From NCBI GenBank assembly GCA_938002085.1, contig CALLAT010000030.1, positions 1 to 48,334 on the forward strand: a DNA stretch of 48,334 bases. The letters run 5' to 3'. Within the stretch, counting starts at the first letter, position 1, and each line of letters begins with the position of its first letter. Source of the stretch: an uncultured Pseudanabaenaceae cyanobacterium. GTDB taxonomy: Bacteria; Cyanobacteriota; Cyanobacteriia; PCC-9006; JAAUQQ01. Position numbers and translations under genes: made by a program. Below the pieces are notes generated by a model, which did not search any database, had not been told where the DNA came from, and saw only the letters and a program-made list of their open reading frames with translations. This document shows, piece by piece, positions 16,151 through 23,809 of the stretch.

Positions 16151-19100
16151 ATGATTCTGTCCTTGTCTCAGTTGTTTTCTCGCTGGACCGGCTCTGTTTC
16201 CCTGCCTTGGAAGGGCTTGGGGGGTAGGGCTGCGATCGCGAATCAGGCTGTTTCTCCCAGCCTGTCCCAGTCAACTCAGGGCCGTAGAAAAGCTCGTCCC
16301 CTGGGCCCGACTGTCGATTTTCGTTGGCAGCAATCATTGCTGCTCTCCACTGCTTTTTTGCTCACCCTGGGCGTGGCGCTGCTAGAGATTAGCAGTGCGG
16401 CCCTGTTCCTGGGGCGGATGGGCTTGGCGGCATTGGCATTGGTGTATGGCCTGACTGCGGTGCTGGGATTTGGCTTGCGGGAGTTGAGCCTGGTGCTGTC
16501 GTTTCACTTGCCTCGCCGTCTCGGGGCTGGTGTCACTCGACGGGTGACGGCGCTGGCCTGGATTGTTCTGGTGGGGCTTTGGTTAGGGCTTTGTTTTGGC
16601 GATCGCGGAGGCCCGTTGAGCGCCGCTGGGCCGGTTGTCTCACAACTGTCCGAGGCGGTCTCCGAGGCGTTGTTATTGCAGAACGGCGGGGCAGAGCAGT
16701 GGGGACAGACAGGGTTGCAGGTGATCTTGCTGCAATGTAGCGCAACGCTGCTGGGGCAATTTCATCGGGCGCAGGTGCAGGGTGCCCAAGGCCAAGCTTT
16801 GCAGCGTCTGGCTGGGACGGGGCAGAGGCTGGCTGCAGCGAGCTCGCAACGTCCGATGGCTTTACCTTGGCCGTCCCTGGCCACTGTGCCCTTGGCTTGG
16901 TTTACCTTTGGCGCCTATGCCTTGGTGGGATTGGTGTTGCCCTGGTGTTTGGGGGCTGCGGGACCGAGTCTACCGTTGGAATCCATTGCTCTGGGGAGTG
17001 GTCTACTGGTTTTGCTGGGGGCGATTCCGCGATTGATCTTGGCGACGCCTGGGGTCAAGGTTCAGGTCGGTCGTTTGGCGGTCGATGGGCGATCGCAATT
17101 AGAAGATCCTGGAGTCGAGCCCGACGATGCTCCGCCAGTCTTGCTGCGCCGCTATGGCAAATTGCTGTTGATCTTTTTTGCCCTGGGTCAGATTCTCACT
17201 CTGTTAATTCAATGGGGACTGTGGGGACAACTTCAGGTCAGTTTCCTCGGAGACCTATCCAGCCCTGTGCCAGGGGCACCGTCCCAGGCGGTGGAAATTG
17301 CGGCTTTCCTCGCTTGGATTCAGGGCACCGTGGGTTTTGTGGGGTTGCTCCTCCAGGGCACGATCGCCCGAGGTTGGTTTTCCCGCCATGGTGCCTTTAC
17401 GGCCCTGGCTTGGTCTCCCCTTGTGATGCTGATGTTGAGCTTGCTGGCGGTTCAGGATCGTTTGCCCCTGCTCTTGGGCTTAGCCCTGGTGCGAGGGTTA
17501 GATGAGGGGTTGCAATACAGTCTGGGGCAATATGCCCAGGGTCGGCTGTTGGCGAGACTGCCCCAAGCCGCCTTTGCACGGTTGCGACAGCAACGCATCG
17601 TGACAGAATCTTTAGCGATGGGCCTGCTGGGGGGGGCGTTGCTCCTGGGCTGGCACATCCTAGGTGAGGCCTTGCCCGAGTTTCTGCTGTTGGGCCTGGC
17701 AGGCTTGACCTTGATGATCCTGGTAGTGCTGGCCTGCTTGCGCTACCGATATTTTCAATTGATCCTAGGGGCAATCGAACAGCAAACCCTCCATCGTCGA
17801 TTTCCCAATGGGCCTTTAGAGCAGCTTGGTGCTGAAGCATTGCTTAGCCAACCGGAGAGCCCGCTGGTTAAGCGTGGCTTGGTGAAATCTTTAAAGCGCT
17901 CCTTGGGAGAGCCGGTGCAATTAGATGATGCGTTAACGACGATACGCCTATTGGATCGTCTGGATCCAGCGCTCGCGGTGGAGACCCTAGCCCCGGTGTT
18001 GATGCGACTGCCCCCCATGCTTCAGTTGGAAGGTCTCGTCATGATGACCCGGCTGGGGCGTCAGTCCCAAGGGCTGAGGATGGGGCAAGAGACAGCGCCA
18101 ATGCTGACTTTAACGGATGGGGGAAGCTTGATCAAAGGTCAGGGAAAAAGTCAGTCCTTGAACCGTCTGCCCAGTCATCGCTATAACCCCCAACGCCATT
18201 TGCGCAATGTGGAGGCTTTGATGACTCCCATTGCGCCACCCGCGATCTTTGCAGCGGCACTACGCCATAGTCTGTACCTTGGCCCTGCGATCGCCCCCAA
18301 GGTCTTACAGTTGCATCTACAGCCAGAGCGAGCCCCCGAAGTGAGAGCTGTGGCAGCGGCCTTTGCCCTTAATCCCGTGTTTAGTTCCATCTTTGAGGAT
18401 GGCTTGCCATTTTGGGGCGATCGCACCCCGAGTCATCGCCTGGCCCAATCCCAGTGGAGTGATCTGTTTCCCCTGGCCCAGAAGATCTTGCGCTCCATGT
18501 TGACCCATGAAATTGAGCAGGAGCGATCGGCTGCCAGCGAGGTCCTGAAAGATCTTGCGGATCTCGAACCCTTTAAGGCTGAAATTCCAACCTTGCTTGA
18601 AGACTTCTCCCCCCAGGTGCGGGAAACCGTGATTGCTGCGATCGCGCAAACCCGTAGCCAAGCGCTCTATCCCCATTTGCTCAAGGCCCTGCGATCGCCC
18701 CTGGTGGAACAGCCTGCCCATGAGGCATTGGTGACCTTGGGAGATGATGCCGTGCCCCTACTTCAGCGCTGTACCCAGCATCCCGATTTGTCCCTCAATA
18801 CGAAAGAGCGCAGCTGGCGCATCCTGATGGAGATTGCCACATCCTCAGCTAGGACAGCGCTAGCGGAAGATGTGTTACATCAGCAGGGAGAGGCGAGGGC
18901 GCGGCTATTAACCCTGCTGTTAAGCCAAAGCCCAGAAGCCATGACCCGACAAACCTCCTACGGCATGGCCCTCTCCCAGGCCCTAGCCGGTTCAGAAGGT
19001 GTCATGCTATTAGTCCGCGAGGAACTGTGGTTGCTCAGCCAACTTTATGCTGCGCTGGTTGAACTGCATCCCAAGGGATTGCCCGGCCTCGCCGCAAGAC

Positions 19101-19621
19101 AACTGCGCCAGGCTATCCAGCGTCAGCAGCGAGATGTGGGTGAGCGCATTCTACTGCTGTTGCAAATCCGCTATCCATCGGGCCGCCTCGAACGGGCTGT
19201 GCAACAGCTGCGTCATCGCTCCACCATTCCCCAGGGGCTCAAGCGCCTAGCTCAGCTACTAGAGCCACCGCTGCGAGAGCCGTTATTAGCGGTGTTTGAT
19301 GCCCGCCCGGTTCGGTTAAAGCGGGCTGCATTTTCTGATTGGGAAGCGGCTGATCGCAGTGGCAGCTTGCAAAGCGATCGCTGCGATGCCCCGGAGCGTT
19401 TGCGTCGGCTCGTTGCTTTAGTGGAGCCTGGCTTAGATCCCGAAGCCTTAGCCTGTGCCTATGACCTGGCGCTAGAGCAGGAGATTGCTTTACCTGATGC
19501 AGCTCTCTTGCGGGGGATCAACCATCGTGATTTAGAGGTACGGGCGGCGGCTCAGGCCTATCTCCACCGCATGCCTGAGAATGTGGTGACGCAGTTGTTG
19601 GAGTCCTCATTAGAGGGTTAA
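16151..19621 (+). CDS. Polytopic membrane protein with C-terminal HEAT-like repeats (NTT/MFS-like)
   Basis: The 1156-aa protein has a basic cytoplasmic N-terminus (1-55), about ten to twelve hydrophobic segments between residues 60 and 540, and a soluble alpha-helical C-terminal half (about 560-1156) with HEAT-like repeats such as AAFALNPVF, VRETVIAAIAQTRSQALYPH and AAAQAYLHRMPE. The architecture recalls nucleotide-transporter (NTT) or MFS-like proteins fused to HEAT repeats in bacteria. I do not recognise a substrate motif, so transport is only a possibility. It is very leucine-rich with no break. The ATG at 16151 has no clear Shine-Dalgarno. No neighbour gives functional context. Confidence 0.7.
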   Translation: MILSLSQLFSRWTGSVSLPWKGLGGRAAIANQAVSPSLSQSTQGRRKARPLGPTVDFRWQQSLLLSTAFLLTLGVALLEISSAALFLGRMGLAALALVYGLTAVLGFGLRELSLVLSFHLPRRLGAGVTRRVTALAWIVLVGLWLGLCFGDRGGPLSAAGPVVSQLSEAVSEALLLQNGGAEQWGQTGLQVILLQCSATLLGQFHRAQVQGAQGQALQRLAGTGQRLAAASSQRPMALPWPSLATVPLAWFTFGAYALVGLVLPWCLGAAGPSLPLESIALGSGLLVLLGAIPRLILATPGVKVQVGRLAVDGRSQLEDPGVEPDDAPPVLLRRYGKLLLIFFALGQILTLLIQWGLWGQLQVSFLGDLSSPVPGAPSQAVEIAAFLAWIQGTVGFVGLLLQGTIARGWFSRHGAFTALAWSPLVMLMLSLLAVQDRLPLLLGLALVRGLDEGLQYSLGQYAQGRLLARLPQAAFARLRQQRIVTESLAMGLLGGALLLGWHILGEALPEFLLLGLAGLTLMILVVLACLRYRYFQLILGAIEQQTLHRRFPNGPLEQLGAEALLSQPESPLVKRGLVKSLKRSLGEPVQLDDALTTIRLLDRLDPALAVETLAPVLMRLPPMLQLEGLVMMTRLGRQSQGLRMGQETAPMLTLTDGGSLIKGQGKSQSLNRLPSHRYNPQRHLRNVEALMTPIAPPAIFAAALRHSLYLGPAIAPKVLQLHLQPERAPEVRAVAAAFALNPVFSSIFEDGLPFWGDRTPSHRLAQSQWSDLFPLAQKILRSMLTHEIEQERSAASEVLKDLADLEPFKAEIPTLLEDFSPQVRETVIAAIAQTRSQALYPHLLKALRSPLVEQPAHEALVTLGDDAVPLLQRCTQHPDLSLNTKERSWRILMEIATSSARTALAEDVLHQQGEARARLLTLLLSQSPEAMTRQTSYGMALSQALAGSEGVMLLVREELWLLSQLYAALVELHPKGLPGLAARQLRQAIQRQQRDVGERILLLLQIRYPSGRLERAVQQLRHRSTIPQGLKRLAQLLEPPLREPLLAVFDARPVRLKRAAFSDWEAADRSGSLQSDRCDAPERLRRLVALVEPGLDPEALACAYDLALEQEIALPDAALLRGINHRDLEVRAAAQAYLHRMPENVVTQLLESSLEG

Positions 19622-20137
19622 GGGATCTGGTGGTTCTTTTGAAGAGCCCTGGGAAAGATTCAGGCTGAGGGCTGTGACAGCAAGGGGCTAAGAGACTTCC
19701 TTGGACTAAAGCATCCGAAGTCAAGCAGTTCTGGCAGAGCTACATTCAAACCTTGGCAGTTTGACTTCGTCTTAGCCTGGGGATTTCCCAGCGTTTCGGG
19801 AAAATGTTCCAAGCGTTATCCGACTCAGGTTGGGATATTTTCTGGCTGGGACTTCCCTGAGCTTTTGCTCGAGGCGCTCTGGATATCATGTGGTTGACCT
19901 AGCCTGTTGAGTGAAGGGGCCTGGTGGCTACTGGAGTCTGTGATCCTGCTAGCTGCACGATAGTGCAGGAATACATCGCAAACCTCAGTTTTAGGGTAAT
20001 CCTAGTGGATAAAGTTGTTCACAAGCCTTGAAGGGCTTAAATACTCCCTATTTTATTTCAATGAATTTTGTTTAAAGTCAATATTTCCCAGGAATTTTAC
20101 GTTCAGAAGATCCATCCAGGGCTGCAGAACCTCAATC

Positions 20138-20149
20138 CGTATTTATACG
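20138..20149. promoter_or_regulatory. Palindrome CGTAT-TT-ATACG, copy 1
   Basis: A perfect 5+5 inverted repeat, 250 bp before the start of the 87-aa gene. The same 12 bases, preceded by the same ATC, occur at 21573-21584, 256 bp before the paralogous gene. Conservation of sequence and distance suggests a regulator binding site. The regulator is unknown. Confidence 0.55.
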
Positions 20150-20176
20150 TCTATATATTGAAGCTATAGAGTCAAG

Positions 20177-20207
20177 CCAGCCGCGCAACCTCTTTGCGAG
20201 CGGCTGG
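20177..20207 (+). promoter_or_regulatory. GC-rich hairpin in the leader of module copy 1
   Basis: CCAGCCGC (20177-20184) and GCGGCTGG (20200-20207) pair perfectly, with an inner GCAA/TTGC extension. It stands out in an AT-rich region, and no T-tract follows, so it is more likely a leader structure than a terminator. Copy 2 does not have it. Confidence 0.45.
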
Positions 20208-20387
20208 AGTGCCCTGTCATTACGATATTTCGTGATTTGGCTGCTAGACATACTGAGAGACCATACCAGAGGTTTCCCGTATCTTTTCGATTTCAAATTT
20301 TCTTTAGATTTGGAATATTGGCGATAGTGCTTCGTTCTTGAGTTTGTTGAACGGAGCCATCCTCATATTGCTGATCAAGCGAAGGCC

Positions 20388-20651
20388 ATGTATTTACGCG
20401 CTGAACTCGGACCGCAAGAGATGATCGATCAAGACTTCATTGTTGTGCAAGGACATGATCTTCAGGATGTTCTCTTCCGCATTGGAATGTTGGCTTCGGT
20501 CCAGAGCTTTTGTCGCTTGCTGGTTCGGCTAAATCCCCATGCCGATTGTGATGACCCAGATTTCCTGGTAGAGGTTTGGGGGGTAGAGCACCAAGGGCGT
20601 AAGCGTGCGCTGCGGTGTTTGTACACAGCTCAGGCAGATGCGCAGTCTTGA
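20388..20651 (+). CDS. Unknown small protein A, copy 1 (87 aa)
   Basis: This is a cytoplasmic-looking 87-aa protein with no signal peptide or membrane span. I recognise no family. It is paralogous to the 92-aa protein at 21829: by hand count 63 of the first 81 residues are identical, with an unbroken block QDFIVVQGHDLQDVLFRIGM (residues 15-34) and conserved LLVRLNP, CDDP, EVWGVEH and RCLY. Strong protein conservation beside diverged flanking DNA suggests selection on the protein. C54 and C77 are shared. Start ATG at 20388; GAAGG lies close before it, with unusually short spacing. The downstream partner gene survives only as a remnant. Confidence 0.7.
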   Translation: MYLRAELGPQEMIDQDFIVVQGHDLQDVLFRIGMLASVQSFCRLLVRLNPHADCDDPDFLVEVWGVEHQGRKRALRCLYTAQADAQS

Positions 20652-20764
20652 TATGCCCCTGGCTAGGAGTCTGAGTCAATTTCATGCAAGTCATCTGTTC
20701 TGCTGTTTGCAGTGCAGCCAAGATTCTGCCAACTCAGAAAATTCCTAGAAATGAGACGTTCCCC

Positions 20765-20836
20765 ACTCAGTTTGGATAGGACTGAGTAGAACAGCTGGGG
20801 ATTGATCCCCAGGCTAAGCGCTCAAGACTACTTGAG
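20765..20836. repeat. Train of three perfect inverted repeats
   Basis: Three hairpins follow one another: ACTCAGT/ACTGAGT (20765-20771 with 20781-20787), CTGGGGAT-TG-ATCCCCAG (20795-20812) and CTCAAG-ACTA-CTTGAG (20821-20836). They lie between gene A copy 1 and the broken gene B. No T-tract follows any of them. They may form a structured RNA end or a multi-site operator. Confidence 0.55.
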
Positions 20837-20989
20837 TAGGCTGAAATGCTCTCTTAGAGGCTGTTGAGTCCGTTGCAACAGACTTGGGGCTTTAAGCTGT
20901 GAACTTTAGCTCACCGCAGCCAGACGAATCTAAACGAATCCAAACGGGTCAGGATGGATCAATGCCTGGGGTAATTGGCTGGGTTATAG

Positions 20990-21181
20990 GGCAGGTTCCG
21001 TGAAGTGCTGCTGGGCTTAACTCGGGGGATTGAGCCAGTGATGGGTCAGTTGCAGCAGAGCGAAATGCAAGAGGAGAGGACTACTATGCAAGGCCGGGCT
21101 CAGGAATGTCGGCAAGTGTTCGAGCAATTTCTCTGGGTTGCTTGGCATCGGCGATCGCTACTTTGGCTAGCTGAGCGTTGA
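20990..21181 (+). pseudogene. Remnant of gene B, copy 1
   Basis: Read in frame from a TAG stop at 20987-20989 to the TGA at 21179-21181, this stretch encodes 63 residues that align without gaps to the C-terminus of the intact protein at 22270. Examples are IEPVMGQLQQ against IEQVMSKLQQ, AQECRQV against AQECQQV, and RRSLLWLAER against QRSLLMVADF. The N-terminal half has no counterpart in copy 1, and an in-frame stop precedes the homologous part. This marks a tandem duplication after which gene B decayed. A short peptide from an internal ATG cannot be excluded. Confidence 0.75.
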
Positions 21182-21828
21182 GGCGGGAATGGACGTCGGG
21201 GTATGCAGTTGTGGGATGAATCGTTGTTAACCTCTAATACTGAAGAGCTAAAATTAGGTCGATCTACTTTAAAACGGAGAACTTGCATTCTTAAGCCCAG
21301 CTTGAACAGTAGTTGTATCTCTCCTATCTCGCGACGAATAAAGTTTGGTTGCGACAACGAATTCTTTTCTTTGTATATTGCGAGAGTAATCACTCATATT
21401 GTGATTTGGAAGTGTTTTATAAGATGAATCCAGATTTCTGATTTTTTCTACTGTTTAACTAGTGTTAAATGCTGAAGTGAATTTCTCTCTCTCGTTCTAA
21501 AAAAATCCTTCCAAAGTAAAAAAAGTCTGAGGGTGAGACCCCCTAAAAAGATGGATAAAAGGCATATAAATCCGTATTTATACGCCTGGCGATGTTTTGG
21601 TTTGAGCCTAGTAATTTCTGGAGATAGTGCCGTAATTAAGTGATTCTGTAGTGTTTTTGGCAATTTGAAATGGTTTTCCAGAGAAATACCTAGGGCCTAG
21701 TGAAACGGGTGACCGTATTTTTTACAGTTTTATATTGTTTTGATATTTGGGATATTAGCCGTAGTTCTTTGAGTACAGAACGTAATTGTTTTGACAGAAG
21801 ATATGTTGTTGAGCAAGCTTAAGTCACT
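21182..21828. other. 647-bp AT-rich intergenic region upstream of module copy 2
   Basis: No gene is supported; short open frames have odd composition and no start signals. The palindrome at 21561 lies here. The last 120 bp (a CCGTATTTTTT stretch, then GGATATTAGCCGTAGT) resemble the matching part upstream of copy 1 (CCGTATCTTTT, GGAATATTGGCGATAGT), so the control region was duplicated with the genes. Confidence 0.6.
21561..21586. promoter_or_regulatory. Extended palindrome upstream of module copy 2
   Basis: GGCATATAAAT (21561-21571) and ATTTATACGCC (21576-21586) pair with one mismatch around a 4-bp centre, and overlap the core CGTAT-TT-ATACG at 21573-21584 that is also found 250 bp before copy 1. 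Two overlapping symmetries make an operator likely. Confidence 0.55.
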
Positions 21829-22107
21829 ATGTATTTAAGAGCCGGGCTGGCAGTACAGGACATGATTGAGCAAGATTTCATTGTCGTTCAAGGGCATGAT
21901 CTGCAGGATGTTTTGTTTCGAATCGGAATGTTGGCTTCAGTGCCTAACTTTCGGCGCTTACTCGTTCGCCTGAATCCCCAGGTTAACTGTGATGATCCCG
22001 GCTTTCTTGCAGAAGTTTGGGGAGTGGAGCATAAGGGTCGTCACCGCTCGATGCGCTGCCTATACGCAGCGAAGCCAGAGCCTCAGACTCGCTGCTCAGC
22101 TCGATAG
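21829..22107 (+). CDS. Unknown small protein A, copy 2 (92 aa)
   Basis: Paralog of the 87-aa protein at 20388, sharing its start MYLRA and its central block. The C-terminus differs and is longer (KPEPQTRCSAR). No known domain, membrane span or export signal. The conserved GHDLQDVLFRIGM and EVWGVEH segments suggest a compact alpha/beta fold, but this is a guess. No clear Shine-Dalgarno precedes the ATG. Gene B follows 162 bp downstream on the same strand and may share the transcript. Because copy 2 still has an intact partner, this is probably the more complete module. Confidence 0.7.
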   Translation: MYLRAGLAVQDMIEQDFIVVQGHDLQDVLFRIGMLASVPNFRRLLVRLNPQVNCDDPGFLAEVWGVEHKGRHRSMRCLYAAKPEPQTRCSAR

Positions 22108-22269
22108 TGACCTGATTCAGTCTGTTGAATGGCAGGAAAAGACTCACGATTGACGCGATGGATCTGAACCTGGGTCTAGGTCTAGTGGTGATTGCCTGTG
22201 CTTCAACCAGCGTTGTGGATCAAGCTTGGGTTACGGATTAAATCAGCCTCGGATATTGGAGCGTTTGGA

Positions 22270-22686
22270 ATGCACCAGGTCAGACTTTCGTCTGGAAACA
22301 TAGATATTATTTGCTTAGCTGCGGAGCAAGCGAACTCTCGGCTTAGAGATATTGAACAGGGTAAATTATTGTTGCCTATGCAATATGCTTCTCGTTTATC
22401 TTGGGAGGTCTTGTACGAGGCTCGTGAGATCCTTCGCAAGCTGTTGCGGCCTCGCGGAGAGCAATCTCGTCGATTCTTGGGGCGTACTAGCGTTAGTGTT
22501 TCGATGGAAGATTTGCTTGCCTTAACCCAGGCGATTGAGCAAGTGATGAGTAAGTTGCAACAGATTGAGCTAGGGCGAGATATGGCTGCGATGAAAGCCT
22601 TGGCCCAGGAATGTCAACAAGTATTAGATGGCTGTCTCCGTGGCGCATGGAATCAGCGATCGCTACTTATGGTTGCTGACTTTTGA
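22270..22686 (+). CDS. Unknown protein B (138 aa), intact copy
   Basis: I start at the ATG at 22270, which has GGAG 8 bp upstream; the frame is open back to a TTG at 22192 (164 aa). The 138-aa protein is largely alpha-helical and charged, with helix-rich stretches such as CLAAEQANSRLRDIEQGK, YEAREILRKLLRPRGEQSRR and LTQAIEQVMSKLQQIELG, so a helical bundle or coiled-coil is likely. I recognise no family. Its C-terminal 60 residues match the remnant after gene A copy 1, which makes it the partner of gene A. Possible roles in regulation or complex assembly cannot be chosen from the sequence. Confidence 0.65.
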   Translation: MHQVRLSSGNIDIICLAAEQANSRLRDIEQGKLLLPMQYASRLSWEVLYEAREILRKLLRPRGEQSRRFLGRTSVSVSMEDLLALTQAIEQVMSKLQQIELGRDMAAMKALAQECQQVLDGCLRGAWNQRSLLMVADF

Positions 22687-22851
22687 GCTGGGACTGATGC
22701 GGTGCCCCACTGAGCGCTAAACGCCTAATTTGGGCTTTCGCTGTCCTGGTTCCCTTGGGAGTCAGGGCTAGGGAAAGTGCTCTGCTGTATTGCTGTCGAA
22801 CCCAGGCTTTTGCGGGGCTTTTGATAGAAGGTTCAGGCTGGCTTCTCAACG

Positions 22852-22884
22852 CTTACAGGAAGGTATATGTCGCCTTCCTGTAAG
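22852..22884. terminator. 12-bp-stem hairpin between convergent genes
   Basis: CTTACAGGAAGG (22852-22863) pairs perfectly with CCTTCCTGTAAG (22873-22884) around a 9-nt loop. It lies between gene B (plus) and the exported protein gene (minus). Neither side has a good T-tract, so termination efficiency is uncertain. Confidence 0.5.
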
Positions 22885-22931
22885 GATTTAGGAGTAATAA
22901 GCTGGCTTGGTCTCGCCCCTGGGGCAAGCTT

Positions 22932-23555
22932 CTAATTCAAAAAGACCTCGCCATCTTCTTGGATTTGGAGCACGCCCTGCACTTCGTTGAACTGCGGATT
23001 GGCATCTAGGGTCACTAGAAGCTGTCCAGCTTCATCTACAGCGGTCTCGAAGGTGAGTAGACCGCTGTCGTTTCGCACAGTGCTAATGGTACTGGGGAGG
23101 GACAAGCCCCGTAGAACGATGGTTTCGCCACCATCGAGGATGCGACGATCCGTTTGGCCAATGACTTCGTAGGTGATGAGTGCGTTGGTTGTATTGGTGA
23201 GGGTGACGTCAACTTGCTGGGCCTGGGGGGTGATGCGGGCGATCGCCTGGCCTAGTTCTTCAGGCAGGGGCTGAACGGTTGAATCTGCGGGAACCGCAGG
23301 AAAGGACTCGCGGGCACTGACCGTAGGCAGGCCAGCGGCTGGAGTGGTCTCACCGTTGAGGAGCTGTTGCGCTTTGCGAGCGGCGTTGGGTGGACAGCCT
23401 TCGGGGGAGACAAAGCGTTCGTTGAGGGGCGCTTCGTAATAGAGGCCAGGGCAAGGATTGAGTTTGTTGCTGTTGGTTTGGCCCTGGGCGTTGACTCCAC
23501 TGCTGATGATCAGGGCCAGGCTCGTCAGGGTGATGAGGGGCAGGCGTTTTAACAT
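22932..23555 (-). CDS. Exported protein of unknown function (207 aa)
   Basis: A Sec signal peptide (residues 1-23, KRLPLITLTSLALIISSGVNA, cleavage after NAQG or nearby) leads a periplasmic or secreted protein. The mature N-terminus has a cysteine pair (CPGLYYEAP, EGCPPNAA). The C-terminal half is beta-rich (VDVTLTNTTNALITYEVIGQ, LVTLDANPQF). I do not recognise a named family, though similar short exported proteins are common in cyanobacteria. The ribosome binding site GGGAGA lies just upstream of the ATG. The gene follows glgX on the same strand with a 254-bp gap that holds a hairpin, so it probably has its own promoter. Confidence 0.75.
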   Translation of the reverse strand: MLKRLPLITLTSLALIISSGVNAQGQTNSNKLNPCPGLYYEAPLNERFVSPEGCPPNAARKAQQLLNGETTPAAGLPTVSARESFPAVPADSTVQPLPEELGQAIARITPQAQQVDVTLTNTTNALITYEVIGQTDRRILDGGETIVLRGLSLPSTISTVRNDSGLLTFETAVDEAGQLLVTLDANPQFNEVQGVLQIQEDGEVFLN

Positions 23556-23692
23556 GGTCTATTCTCCCGATGCTGTGAATTGAGGATCAGTTGATGCGGT
23601 GGCTCAATCGTTCAGGAACAGTCTGGTTATAGCTTCTACCTTGGGGGATAGATTGCGATCGCTGCTTAGTCATTCTTGATTACAACGAAGCC

Positions 23693-23752
23693 AACGAAAT
23701 TTCTGACATCTGGGGGCTGAACTGCTCCAGCCCAGCGATCCCAGGTTTCGTT
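23693..23752. repeat. Nested inverted repeats between glgX and the exported protein gene
   Basis: Outer arms AACGAAA (23693-23699) and TTTCGTT (23746-23752) enclose an inner GGGCTG/CAGCCC hairpin (23714-23733). It may help end the glgX transcript or sit in the leader of the next gene; it has no T-tract. Confidence 0.4.
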
Positions 23753-23809
23753 GACAATCGGTTGTTTGAGCAACTTTTATACTGGCTTCGTCTCCGGGAG
23801 GTTTAGAAT

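Larger units (their letters stand above)
19622..20387. other. 766-bp intergenic region upstream of duplicated module copy 1
   Basis: No gene seen. The first half is ordinary; from about 20030 the DNA becomes AT-richer and holds the palindrome at 20138 and the hairpin at 20177, both listed separately. The last 120 bp resemble the DNA just before the second module copy. Confidence 0.6.

Noticed and set aside
20795-20812. CTGGGGAT-TG-ATCCCCAG as an intrinsic terminator of gene A copy 1
   Set aside because: No T-tract follows, and it is one of three adjacent palindromes, so it is listed as a repeat.
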